Source of the DNA: Streptomyces sp. RKAG290
GTDB lineage: Bacteria; Actinomycetota; Actinomycetes; Streptomycetales; Streptomycetaceae
Length of the DNA stretch: 64,000 nucleotides
NCBI RefSeq assembly: GCF_023701695.1
Contig: NZ_JAJOZC010000001.1
Span: 2,666,001 to 2,730,000 of the forward strand
Reading direction: 5' to 3'
Below are positions 55,999 to 64,000 of this stretch, piece by piece; the stretch's first letter is position 1; each line of letters opens with the position of its first letter. The translations under genes were made by a program, and so were the position numbers. A model generated the notes under the pieces. It did not search any database, was not told the DNA's origin, and saw nothing but the letters and a program-made list of their open reading frames with translations.

Positions 55999-56031
55999 CG
56001 CCCCGGCAGCACGAGGTGTGCCGCCGGGGCG
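55999..56031 (-). terminator. rpsI terminator hairpin
   Basis: CGCCCCGGC and GCCGGGGCG pair with an additional inner GCAC/GTGC helix. The structure begins 28 bases after the rpsI stop and is followed on the minus strand by TTCGTTTATT, a fairly U-rich run. Confidence 0.7.
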
Positions 56032-56058
56032 AACGTGTAACGCGGATGAGCAGGCGGT

Positions 56059-56595
56059 TTAGCGCTTGCTGTACTGCGGGGCCTTACGGGCCTTCTTGAG
56101 ACCGGCCTTCTTGCGCTCGACCGCACGGTCGTCACGGCAGAGGAAGCCGGCCTTCTTCAGCGTGGCGCGGTTGTTGTCCACGTCCGCCTCGTTGAGCGAG
56201 CGGGCCACGCCGAGGCGCAGGGCGCCGGCCTGACCGGAGACGCCGCCACCCGAGATGCGGGCGATGACGTCGTAGCGGCCGTCGAGCTCGAGCACCTTGA
56301 AGGGCTCGTTGACTTCCTGCTGGTGCACCTTGTTGGGGAAGTAGTCCTCAAGGGTGCGACCGTTGATCTTCCACTTGCCGGTGCCCGGAACGATCCGGAC
56401 GCGGGCGATGGCGTTCTTGCGGCGGCCCAGGCCGGCCGCCGGCTGCGGGTCGCCGAAGCGGCCCGCGAGCGACTCGGAGGTGTACTCGCCCTCGACGGGC
56501 ACCTCCGACTCGAAGGTGGTCACCTCGGCGAAGGTCTCTTCGCCCTCGGTGCCCTCGGTGCCCTCGACGGGCGTCTCAACAGTGGTCTCGGCCAC
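56059..56595 (-). CDS. rpsI: 30S ribosomal protein S9
   Basis: The 178-residue protein has the S9 core: [33 protein letters not shown] (split), [20 protein letters not shown] and the conserved basic tail [12 protein letters not shown] that reaches the decoding centre. Actinobacterial S9 has a long acidic N-terminal extension; here it is about 50 residues with a repeated GTEGTEGEE run. A GTG start follows AGGAGAAT. It follows rplM in the usual rplM-rpsI operon. Confidence 0.96.
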   Translation of the reverse strand: MAETTVETPVEGTEGTEGEETFAEVTTFESEVPVEGEYTSESLAGRFGDPQPAAGLGRRKNAIARVRIVPGTGKWKINGRTLEDYFPNKVHQQEVNEPFKVLELDGRYDVIARISGGGVSGQAGALRLGVARSLNEADVDNNRATLKKAGFLCRDDRAVERKKAGLKKARKAPQYSKR

Positions 56596-56640
56596 GATTC
56601 TCCTCAGATCTTTCTTTACGTCTTTGGGGGGAGGCCGGAA

Positions 56641-57083
56641 CTACTGCGCGACCTGGGTGATCTCGAACGGGACCGGCTGCTGCGCAGCGTGCGGGTGCTG
56701 GTCGCCCGCGTAGACCTTGAGCTTCGAGATCATCTGGCGACCCAGGGTGTTCTTGGGGATCATGCCCTTGATGGCCTTCTCGACAGCCTTCTCGGGGTTC
56801 TTCGCGAGCAGCTCGTCGTAACGAACCGAACGCAGACCGCCCGGGAACCCGGAGTGGCGGTACGCCATCTTCTGGGTCTTCTTGTTGCCGGAGAGGTGAA
56901 CCTTCTCGGCGTTGATGATGATGACGAAGTCGCCCATGTCCATGTGGGGGCGTAGATCGCCTTGTGCTTGCCTCGGAGGAGGTTCGCAGCCGTGGTGGCA
57001 AGACGGCCCAGGACGATGTCCTCGGCGTCAATGATGTGCCACTGGCGAGTGACATCGCCGGGCTTGGGGCTGTACGTACGCAC
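56641..57083 (-). pseudogene. rplM: 50S ribosomal protein L13 (rplM), frame broken by a 1-base deletion, almost certainly a sequencing artefact
   Basis: From the GTG at 57083 the frame reads [20 protein letters not shown] ... [13 protein letters not shown] and then turns to nonsense. In the adjacent frame L13 continues [40 protein letters not shown] and ends PFEITQVAQ at 56641. One extra base in the G run 56946-56950 (C6 read as C5 on the coding strand) gives a normal L13 of about 147 residues. L13 is an essential early-assembly protein of the large subunit, so the living organism should have an intact gene. It heads the rplM-rpsI operon. Confidence 0.88.
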
Positions 57084-57842
57084 TTCGTAGCCTTCGCTTC
57101 TTCAGTGGATGGGGTCCAGACACACGGCACCCCTGAAGCGATATGCAGCTGGGGCTCACAATGCCGGGGACGCTGCCCGTATGCGAGCCACTGGTAACTG
57201 CTCCAGGGAACCTACGTAAGGGCCCTTCGCGTGAGAACGACGAAGCCAATACGTATAACAATCGTCGAGACTACCCGGCCCGCCCCGGACGGGTCAAAAC
57301 GGGGCCCTTGGGCGGGCGGCAACGGGGTCCTGGCTCTGGCCCGGGCCCCCGGGCTGGGGGTTCCGTCCTCAATCGCCGGACGGGCTTGATGTGGTGCGGG
57401 TGCCCCGTGCGGGGTGCGCTGCCCGGGTGGTGGTGGTCCGGTGCCCCTCCGGGGCGTCTCCTCAAACGACGAACGTTCCGCCGCAACGCAAGGGGACCCG
57501 GGTATCTGTTCGTCGTCCTGCGGGGACTCCCCTGCACGGCCCCGAACCGGCCGTCCCGCGTCTGCGACGGTCATTGGGGCCGGTGTGCAGACGCGACCGA
57601 TGCAGGGGTGGGGACGTGCAGGGGAGTCCCCGCAGGAAATGGCGTAGGACCCGGGTCCCTCGCGGACCCGGGTGAACACGCCATTTCTGAGGAGACGCCC
57701 CGGAGGGGCACCACCCCCACCCACCGGGCACAGCGCACCCCACGGGGGCACCCGCACCACTCAAGCCCGTCCGGCGATTGAGGACGGAACCCCGCGCAAC
57801 GGGGACCCGGAACCCAAGGGCCCCGAACAACGGACCGCCAGG
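57084..57842. other. Large rplM to ABC-F intergenic region holding a nested inverted hairpin element
   Basis: About 760 bases without a convincing gene. The first 200 bases carry the leader and promoter of rplM-rpsI, including an A/T-rich patch near 57240-57265. Most of the rest is the inverted repeat structure at 57359-57792 described separately. All open frames here are hairpin arms read in some frame and have no RBS. Confidence 0.75.
57359..57792. repeat. Paired inverted repeat elements with three nested hairpins
   Basis: The arms 57359-57538 and 57615-57792 are imperfect reverse complements. Each starts at the outside with the interspersed repeat unit (57366-57389 minus, 57761-57785 plus). 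Each then carries a conserved block around GGGGCGTCTCCTCA, a private hairpin, and CCTGCGGGGACTCCCCTGCA. The private stems differ in sequence: 57466-57474 with 57508-57516 in the left arm, 57636-57645 with 57678-57687 in the right arm. A third hairpin (57557-57565 with 57587-57595) fills the centre. Confidence 0.82.
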
Positions 57843-59462
57843 TCACCGCGCGCGTGACACCCGCCGCTCGTCCCACACCGGCTCCGCCGTCTCCCGGACG
57901 ATTCCGTCCGAGCCGAAGACCAGATACCGGTCGAAGGACTTCGCGAACCAGCGGTCGTGCGTGACGGCCATCACCGTCCCGTCGTACACCTCAAGGCCGT
58001 CCTGGAGCGCCTCGGCCGACTCCAGGTCCAGGTTGTCGGTCGGCTCGTCCAGCAGCAGCGCGGTCGTGCCGGCCAGCTCCAGGAGCAGGATCTGGAAGCG
58101 GGCCTGCTGCCCGCCGGACAGCTTCTCGAAGGGCTGGTCGCCCTGCCGCTCCAGCTCGTACCGGCGCAGCACGGACATCGCACCGCCCCGGTCCTTGGCG
58201 TGCTCCGTCCACAGGATCTCGACGAGCGTCTTGCCGAGCAGCTCCGGATGGGCGTGGGTCTGCGCGAAGTGGCCGGCGACCACCCTCGCCCCCAGCTTCC
58301 ACTCCCCCGTGTGCGCCACCGGCTCGCCCGCCAGCAGCCGCAGGAAGTGCGACTTGCCCGACCCGTTCGAACCGAGGACGGCGACCCGTTCCCCGTAGTA
58401 GATCTCCAGGTCGAACGGCTTCATCAGGCCGGTCAGCTCCAGGTTCTTGCAGGTCACCGCCCGCACCCCGGTCCGGCCACCGCTCAGCCGCATCCTGATG
58501 TCCTGCTCACGTGGCGGCTCCGGCGGCGCCCCCGCGTCCTCGAACTTCTTGAAGCGGGTTTGCATCGCGTGGTAGCGGTTGGCCATGTCGGGGCTGTTCG
58601 CCGCCTGCTGCCGCAGCCGCAGGACGAGCGCCTTCAGCCGGGCGTGCTCCTCCTGCCAGCGGCGCAGCAGCTCCTCGAAGCGTGCGAACCGCTCCTTGCG
58701 GGCTTCGTGATACGTGGCGAAGCCGCCACCGTGCACCCACACGTCGCTGCCGGCCGGGCTGGGCTCCACGCTGACGATCTTCTCGGCGGCCCGGGAGAGC
58801 AGCTCCCGGTCGTGGGAGACGAAGAGGACCGTCTTACGGGTCTCCTTCAGCTTCTCCTCCAGCCACCGCTTGCCGGGGACGTCCAGATAGTTGTCCGGCT
58901 CGTCGAGCAGCAGGACCTCGTCGGGCCCGCGCAGCAGCGCCTCCAGCACCAGCCGCTTCTGCTCACCGCCGGACAGCGTGCGTACCTCGCGGTACTGCGC
59001 CTTCTCGTACGGGATGCCGAGCGCGGCCGTGGTGCACATGTCCCAGACCGTCTCGGCCTCGTACCCGCGCACCTCCGCCCAGTCGCTGAGCGCCTGCGCG
59101 TACGCCATCTGCGCGGCCTCGTCGTCGACGGTGAGGATCAGCTCCTCGGCCCGGTCCACCGCCTGCGCGGCCTCACGGATACGGGGCTGGGCGACGGAGA
59201 CGAGCAGGTCACGCACCGTGCGCTCGTCGCGCACCGAGCCGACGAACTGCTGCATCACGCCGAGCCCGCCGCTCACCGACACGGAGCCGCCGTGCGGCTG
59301 GAGCTCCCCGGCGATCAACCGCAGCAGCGTGGTCTTCCCGGCGCCGTTCGCCCCGACGAGGGCGACCACGGCACCGTCCGCGACGCGGAACGAAGCATCG
59401 CCGAGCAGCACCCGCCCGTCCGGTAGGTAGTACTCCAGATGGCCTGCTTCAAGATGTCCCAT
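57843..59462 (-). CDS. ABC-F family ATP-binding protein (ribosome-associated)
   Basis: The product of about 539 residues has two ABC ATPase domains and no membrane helices. The first has Walker A VGANGAGKTT, signature LSGGEQKRL and Walker B VLLLDEPDNYLD. A linker follows (ARFEELLRRWQEEHARLKAL, coiled-coil-like), then the second domain with GSNGSGKSHF, LSGGQQARF and ALLLDEPTDNLDL. ABC-F proteins bind the ribosomal E site and either relieve stalling or protect against antibiotics; which applies cannot be told. I start at ATG 59462 (MGHLEAGHLEYYL); a GTG at 59477 is possible. Confidence 0.9.
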   Translation of the reverse strand: MGHLEAGHLEYYLPDGRVLLGDASFRVADGAVVALVGANGAGKTTLLRLIAGELQPHGGSVSVSGGLGVMQQFVGSVRDERTVRDLLVSVAQPRIREAAQAVDRAEELILTVDDEAAQMAYAQALSDWAEVRGYEAETVWDMCTTAALGIPYEKAQYREVRTLSGGEQKRLVLEALLRGPDEVLLLDEPDNYLDVPGKRWLEEKLKETRKTVLFVSHDRELLSRAAEKIVSVEPSPAGSDVWVHGGGFATYHEARKERFARFEELLRRWQEEHARLKALVLRLRQQAANSPDMANRYHAMQTRFKKFEDAGAPPEPPREQDIRMRLSGGRTGVRAVTCKNLELTGLMKPFDLEIYYGERVAVLGSNGSGKSHFLRLLAGEPVAHTGEWKLGARVVAGHFAQTHAHPELLGKTLVEILWTEHAKDRGGAMSVLRRYELERQGDQPFEKLSGGQQARFQILLLELAGTTALLLDEPTDNLDLESAEALQDGLEVYDGTVMAVTHDRWFAKSFDRYLVFGSDGIVRETAEPVWDERRVSRAR

Positions 59463-59529
59463 GCACAGCATTGTCACGGCCAGCGAAGCCCTGGCCCAAC
59501 CGGATTAGGTTGCGTCTAGGATTCGCGGC

Positions 59530-60382
59530 ATGAGCTTTGGGCAAGGGGGCCCTCCTGGGGGCCAGGGGACAGCGGGACTCCGGACTGGGCGGCGATGGCC
59601 GAGGAGTCCGCGGCACGGGCCAGGCGCAAGAAGTGGCTGATGATCGGCGGGGGCGCGCTGGCCACCGCCGCCGTCGCCGCGATCGTGGCGATCGCGGTCA
59701 TCGTGACGAACAAGGACGACAACGCCGCCACCGCCGGGAAGAACGCGAGCGAGCTGCCGTCGGCGAGCGACCTGCCGAGCGAGACCGCCCAGCCGGAGCC
59801 GTCGTTCTCCTCGGTCGCGCCGCCGCCCCGCCGGACCCGAAGGACTACATATCCGACGTGAAGAAGGACCGGGCGCCCGTCACGGTCGACTCCTTCTTCC
59901 CCGGCAAGCAGCTGAAGATGGGCGACCGCGTCTACGCCAAGGCCGCGACGCACCGCACCACGAAGTGCGCCACGACCACGCAGGGCGCGCTCGGCTCGAT
60001 CCTCGCGAACAACGGCTGCGACCAGGTCATCCGTGCCACGTACAGCCGCAGCGGCGTGGCGGTGACCGTCGGACTCGCGGTGTTCGAGACCGAGGCCCAG
60101 GCCAAGAAGGCGGCGCAGCAGGCCAGCGGCGGCCTGGCGTCGCTGAGCGGTTCGGGTGTGCCGACCTTCTGCCGCAACGGGACCTTCTGCCGCCGCACGG
60201 CCAACTCCTACGGCCGGTACGCCTACTTCACGGTCGGCGGCTTCACCAGCGGCAAGGACGTCACCAAGGCCGACAGGAACGTGTTCGCCGTCGGCGACGA
60301 CCTGACGAACTTCACGTTCCGGCAGATCCGCCACCGCGGCGAGGTCCAGGCCTCGGCGGCAGCCACCGCGCCCGCCGCCTGA
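59530..60382 (+). pseudogene. Conserved membrane-anchored hypothetical protein, frame broken twice (possibly artefact)
   Basis: The ATG at 59530 begins MSFGQGGPPGG. In the next frame MAEESAARARRKKWLMIGGG ALATAAVAAIVAIAVIV (split) gives a short head and a membrane helix, followed by a Ser/Pro linker. After a second shift the soluble domain reads DPKDYISDVKKDRAPVTVDS, FPGKQLKMGDRVYAKAATHR and FCRNGTFCRRTANSYGRYAY to the stop at 60382. One missing base near 59557-59568 and one in the C run 59826-59829 reunite everything into about 284 residues. Four Cys in two short motifs suggest disulfides outside the membrane. No function known. Confidence 0.7.
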
Positions 60383-60461
60383 CCCCGGACCGCAACCGCC
60401 GTCCCGCACCCGCTCGTCCCTCCGTTCAGACACTTCTTCCGGATGCGGAGGACCTGCCGCT

Positions 60462-62323
60462 GTGCGTCTTTCCTTCCTGGTCGCGTTCCTGCGCATCCTG
60501 CGCCACCGCGAGGCCATCGGCACCGACCTCGCGCCCGACGAGGCCGTGGTCCTGGACCCGCCGGACGCCTCGCTGCGCGCCGCCGTCGCCGCGGCGGTGG
60601 CCGGTGACCACGTCCCGGCCCGCGAGCTCCTCGCCGCCACCCGGGCGCACGCCCAGTGGGAGCGCAGGGACGCGTACGTGAGCCGGCTGGCCCGGACCGC
60701 GCTGCACCACGACGGCTGGCTGGACACCTGGCTGCAGGAGACTCCCGGGGACCCCGACGCGACCCTCGTCGTGGCCGACTTCCACGTCCACCAGGCCTGG
60801 AGGATACGGACGGACGCGCGGGCCAAGGACGTGGAACGCGACCAGTTCCAGGCCTTCTTCGCGCTGCTGGACGACGCCGTACCGGTGATCGGCGCCGCGG
60901 CCGACCTCAATCCCGCCGACCCGGTCCCCTGGCGCATCGCCCTCACCCAGGCCCGCGGCATCCAGGCCCCGCGCGAGGTCTTCGACACCTACCTCGCCGA
61001 GGCACAGGCCCGCGACCCGCACCACTTCGGCTGTCACGCCCAGGCCCTGCAGTACCTGTGCGCCAAGTGGCACGGCTCGCACGAGGAGATGTTCCGGTAC
61101 GCGGAACGGGCGGCGGAGTCGGCACCGCCCGGCTCGATGCTGCACGCGCTGCCGCTCCAGGCGGCGCTGGAGTACCGGCTGTCCGAGCGGGACGAACCCG
61201 ACCGCCCCGACCCGTACGGCCCCGAGGCCGAGGCGGCGATCAGCCGGGCGCTGGCCCTCTCCGACACCTACGGTGCGGGCGACCGCGAGGCGGCCGGCTT
61301 CCGCAACGAGCTGGCTCTGATGCTGATCATGGCGGAGCGGCCGGCGGAGGCGCTCGACGTGTTCCGCGCCATCGGTGTGCACGCCACCGAGTACCCGTGG
61401 AGCCGGCTCGGCGACCCCCGCACCGAATTCCTCGAAGCCCGCTCGGACGTCCGGCTCGACCTCGCCTCGCAGATCCCGTTCTTCGGCCGTCCGCCCGAGC
61501 AGCCGGCCACCGCCCCGGACTGGGCGGAGCTGGCCCCCGGGCCGTCGCCGTCGTTCCCGCACCGCAGGCCGAGGTCGCCCAGGCCGCCCTGATCTGCGGG
61601 TACTCCCTGCGGACGGCCCCGGCCGGGGAGGGCTGCAGCTATGTCGAGGTGGTCCCGGAGGCCGCTCACGGCCGGCGCTCGGTGCTGCTCCCGGAGGAGC
61701 CGCTGACCGCCGCGGCCGAGAACTTCACGACCGGCGAGAGCTGGCCGGCCCTGGTCCTGCACCGCACCCCCGAGCACAGCAGCGTCACCGCCCTGCACCA
61801 GGGCCGGCAGCTCGCGACGCACACCTGGGACACCGAGTCCCCCGCCCCCGACCACGCCGAGGTCCGGGCCACCGCCGCGAGGCTGGCGCACCTCTACGGG
61901 CTGGCGGACCCGCGCCCGCTGGCCCACATCCTGCGCTCCACCGGCGCCCCGGCCAGGCACCAGAGCGACCTGGTGACGGCCTTGGGCCTGCCGCCCGTCC
62001 CGCCGGGCTTCGGCGGGGACACCGAGATCCTCGCCTCGCTTCCAGGCGCCAGGGTGCAGGCCCGGCGCGGACTGCTGGCGGGGTTGCGCGACACTCTGTC
62101 GGCGGGCGGCGGCGACCATCCGGCCGAGCCCCGCGCCCCGCTCCCGCGCCGCTGGTGGCTGATCCGGATACTGTCGCTGCTGGTCCTCGCCCCGGCCACG
62201 GCTCTCGCCTGGTGGAGCCCGCAGGTCGGCTGGCTCCGCTCCTCGATGCTGAGCGCCGCGGCGCTGTACCTGGTGGCGGAGCTCACGGCCGCGGTGCGGC
62301 GACGGGGACACCCCGCGACCTGA
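60462..62323 (+). pseudogene. Conserved actinobacterial protein with TPR-like helices and C-terminal membrane segments, frame broken once (possibly artefact)
   Basis: The GTG at 60462 (GGAGGA upstream) starts MRLSFLVAFLRILRHREAIG. It encodes about 360 residues of helical repeats (ARELLAATRAHAQWERRDAY, QAFFALLDDAVPVIGAAADL, ALQYLCAKWHGSHEEMFRYA). After DWAELAP the frame shifts; the rest continues AVAVVPAPQAEVAQAALICG YSLRTAPAG (split), a beta-rich part (CSYVEVVPEAAHGRRSVLLP) and two membrane helices near the end (ILSLLVLAPATALAWW). A missing base in the C run 61534-61538 unites them into about 620 residues. I recognise the protein as conserved in Streptomyces but know no role. Confidence 0.7.
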
Positions 62324-62345
62324 CCCGCCGTCCGGGCCCGCCAGG

Positions 62346-63200
62346 TCAGCAGCAGCCGGCCCCCGGCAGGGTCCGCACATTGCGGGCCTCCACGGCCCGT
62401 GCGGCCAGCAACTCATCGGCCGGGTACGCGACTTCCTCCAGCGTCAGCCCGTGCGGCCGCACCACGTGCACCCCGGGATCCCGTACCCGGGCCGCAAGCA
62501 CCTCGGCCGGCCACGCCGCCGGACGCCGCCCGTCCCCCACGAACAGCGCGGCGCCGATCAGCGCCCGCACCATGTTGTGGCAGAACGCGTCGGCCTGCAC
62601 GGTCGCCGTCATGATCCCGGAGGCTTCGTCCCGCACCCAACTCAGCTTCTGCAGCGTGCGGATGGTCGTCGCGCCCTCGCGCTTCTTGCAGTACGCGGCG
62701 AAGTCGTGCTCCCCGGTCATCCGCGCCGCCGCCTCGTTCATCGCGCCGACGTCCAACGGCCGGTCGTGCCAGAGCACATGACCGCGGATCAGCGGATCCA
62801 CCCCACCGGGCCGGTCCGCCACCCGGTACGCGTACCTGCGCCACAGCGCCGAGAAGCGGGCGTTGAACCCTGCCGGTGCCTCCTCGATCCGCCGGATCCG
62901 TACATCGGGCGCCATCCGGCCGGCCATCCGCCGCAGCAGCTTCTCCGCGTGCTCGGCCCACACCTCGGCCGGCAGATCGACGTGCGCGACCTGACCACGG
63001 GCGTGCACTCCGGCATCGGTGCGCCCGGCCACGGCCAGGTCGTACGTGCGCGTGGACCTGGTCACGGTCCTCAGCGCATCCTCGATCTCCCCCTGGACGG
63101 TCCGCCGGCTGGTCTGCTTCGCCCAGCCCGAGAAGTCCTTGCCGTCGTACGCCAGGTCCAGCCGCACCCGTACGAAGCCGGGCTCCACCACGTCACTCAC
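62346..63200 (-). CDS. truA: tRNA pseudouridine synthase A (TruA)
   Basis: TruA isomerises uridines 38-40 in the anticodon stem of tRNAs. The 284-residue protein has [32 protein letters not shown] (split), the catalytic aspartate D62 in [32 protein letters not shown] and the C-terminal [25 protein letters not shown] start is used. It follows rplQ on the same strand, as in S. coelicolor (rpoA-rplQ-truA). A hairpin at 63233-63270 lies between the two. Confidence 0.95.
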   Translation of the reverse strand: MSDVVEPGFVRVRLDLAYDGKDFSGWAKQTSRRTVQGEIEDALRTVTRSTRTYDLAVAGRTDAGVHARGQVAHVDLPAEVWAEHAEKLLRRMAGRMAPDVRIRRIEEAPAGFNARFSALWRRYAYRVADRPGGVDPLIRGHVLWHDRPLDVGAMNEAAARMTGEHDFAAYCKKREGATTIRTLQKLSWVRDEASGIMTATVQADAFCHNMVRALIGAALFVGDGRRPAAWPAEVLAARVRDPGVHVVRPHGLTLEEVAYPADELLAARAVEARNVRTLPGAGCC

Positions 63201-63232
63201 CAGCGAATCCTCTCAAGATCCCGCACAGCAGA

Positions 63233-63270
63233 ACGGGCCCGCACCGCCCCGAAGGGTGATGCGGGCCCGT
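63233..63270 (-). terminator. Hairpin between rplQ and truA
   Basis: ACGGGCCCGCA (63233-63243) and TGCGGGCCCGT (63260-63270) form a perfect 11-bp stem just downstream of the rplQ stop. It may terminate or attenuate the ribosomal-protein transcript before truA. Confidence 0.6.
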
Positions 63271-63288
63271 CCAGTGGTCTCAGAACGC

Positions 63289-63792
63289 TCAGGCGTCCTT
63301 GGACTCCGCGTCGGCGTCGGCCGGCTTGGCGTCCTCGACGGACTCGACCGGGGTCTCGTCCTTCTTCTGGGCGTCTTCCTTGACCGCGCGCTTCGTGGCG
63401 GCCTCGGCCTCACCGGTGGCAGCCTGCGCCACGGTCAGGGCCTCGACCAGCTCGATGACGGCCATCGGGGCGTTGTCGCCACGACGGTTGCCGATCTTGG
63501 TGATGCGGGTGTAACCACCGGGGCGGTTCTCGTACCGCGGGGCGATCTCGGTGAAGAGCGTGTGCACGATGCCCTTGTCCGTGATCGACTGCAGCACCAG
63601 GCGACGGTTGTGGATGTCGCCCTTCTTCGCCTTGGTGATGAAACGCTCGGCGACCGGACGCAGGCGGCGAGCCTTGGCCTCGGTCGTGGTGATGCGGCCG
63701 TGCTCGAACAGCGACTTCGCAAGGTTGTTGAGAAGAAGCTTCTCGTGCGCAGCGCTGCCGCCCAGACGGGCACCCTTGGCGGGCTGAGGCAT
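63289..63792 (-). CDS. rplQ: 50S ribosomal protein L17
   Basis: The 167-residue protein begins [40 protein letters not shown] (split) and contains [28 protein letters not shown] and [23 protein letters not shown], the L17 core. Actinobacterial L17 has an acidic/Ala-rich tail of about 45 residues, also present here. I use the ATG at 63792 with AGGAGAAAA upstream. rpoA would lie just beyond the window end. Confidence 0.96.
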   Translation of the reverse strand: MPQPAKGARLGGSAAHEKLLLNNLAKSLFEHGRITTTEAKARRLRPVAERFITKAKKGDIHNRRLVLQSITDKGIVHTLFTEIAPRYENRPGGYTRITKIGNRRGDNAPMAVIELVEALTVAQAATGEAEAATKRAVKEDAQKKDETPVESVEDAKPADADAESKDA

Positions 63793-63890
63793 GGTTTTTC
63801 TCCTTGTGTGCTGCACCGGCCGTATCAGGTACCGGTGTCAGTTCCCGTGCAGCGGTCGCCACACGGAAGTCCAGATGCCGGAAGACTTCT

Positions 63891-63979
63891 CCAGCCCGTC
63901 CGAGCCCAAATTCAAGCCCGCCCGAGCCAAAACCAAGCCCGCCCGAGCCGAAAATCAAGCCCGTCCGGCGATTGAGGAC
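63891..63979 (+). repeat. Tandem array of degenerate intergenic-repeat units ending in a full copy (rpoA-rplQ gap)
   Basis: Three short units of the type AAGCCCGCCCGAGCC, starting near 63891, 63912 and 63933 (21-base spacing), precede a full unit TCAAGCCCGTCCGGCG plus ATTGAGGAC at 63955-63979. It has the same layout as the array at 40615-40706. Confidence 0.82.
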
Positions 63980-64000
63980 AATCCCCTCACGCCCGAGCCG

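Noticed and set aside
57391..57675. Several open frames of 77-180 codons in the rplM to ABC-F gap
   Set aside because: They translate the arms of the hairpin element, are highly Arg/Pro/Gly-rich and lack ribosome sites.

Overview
The window is a piece of a Streptomyces chromosome. The DNA is very GC-rich with strong third-position GC bias, GTG starts are frequent, and the gene order matches, from memory, the S. coelicolor core block from the serine/threonine kinase cluster next to glpD down to truA and rplQ (about SCO4775 to SCO4730). Lineage markers are bldM, whiD, sigD, a DUF397/DUF5753 pair and groES-groEL1 under CIRCE control. No tRNA, rRNA, prophage, insertion sequence or CRISPR array was seen.

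Layout. 1-10.9 kb: start of a Ser/Thr kinase, a secreted beta-lactamase-fold hydrolase, glpD, a nucleotide-sugar dehydrogenase homologue, a membrane protein, guaB3, guaB, sigD, bldM and whiD. The bldM promoter carries a perfect sigma-BldN-type motif. 10.9-20 kb: LysR regulator, SDR, then an accessory sugar locus: a secreted beta-helix protein divergent from a DeoR/LacI-hybrid regulator and an ABC uptake operon ending in a 2-hydroxyacid dehydrogenase, with a shared TGATCGAA/TTCGATCA operator motif in both control regions. 20-29.6 kb: groEL1/groES with two CIRCE boxes, a polysaccharide deacetylase and lipoprotein, SAM methyltransferases, and an ECF42-type sigma operon (DGPF protein, sigma factor, VOC protein) with a candidate autoregulated promoter. 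29.6-40.5 kb: mostly leftward housekeeping genes for t6A tRNA modification (tsaD, rimI, tsaB, tsaE), alr, nnr, acpS and glmS. Inside it lie a degenerate L,D-transpeptidase-like protein and a 56-residue ORF preceded by an iron box. 40.5-52.3 kb: accessory genes (MFS exporter, Lrp and LysR regulators, DUF234 ATPase, YciI protein, XRE/DUF397/ATPase trio, oxidoreductase, secreted protein). 52.4-64 kb: coaA, a DUF389 protein, glmM, rpsI, rplM, an ABC-F protein, two conserved unknowns, truA and rplQ.

Working together: glmS and glmM supply UDP-GlcNAc, alr supplies D-alanine and nnr repairs NAD(P)H hydrates. TsaB, TsaD and TsaE make t6A, GuaB feeds GMP synthesis, and BldM and WhiD belong to the sporulation cascade.

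Data quality: five conserved genes (sigD, the deacetylase, rplM and two unknowns near 60-62 kb) show six apparent one-base deletions, five of them in runs of C or G. Because rplM is essential, sequencing error is likelier than gene decay, and these frames should be checked before being treated as pseudogenes. The most unusual non-coding object is a nested, inverted hairpin pair filling the rplM to ABC-F gap (57359-57792).
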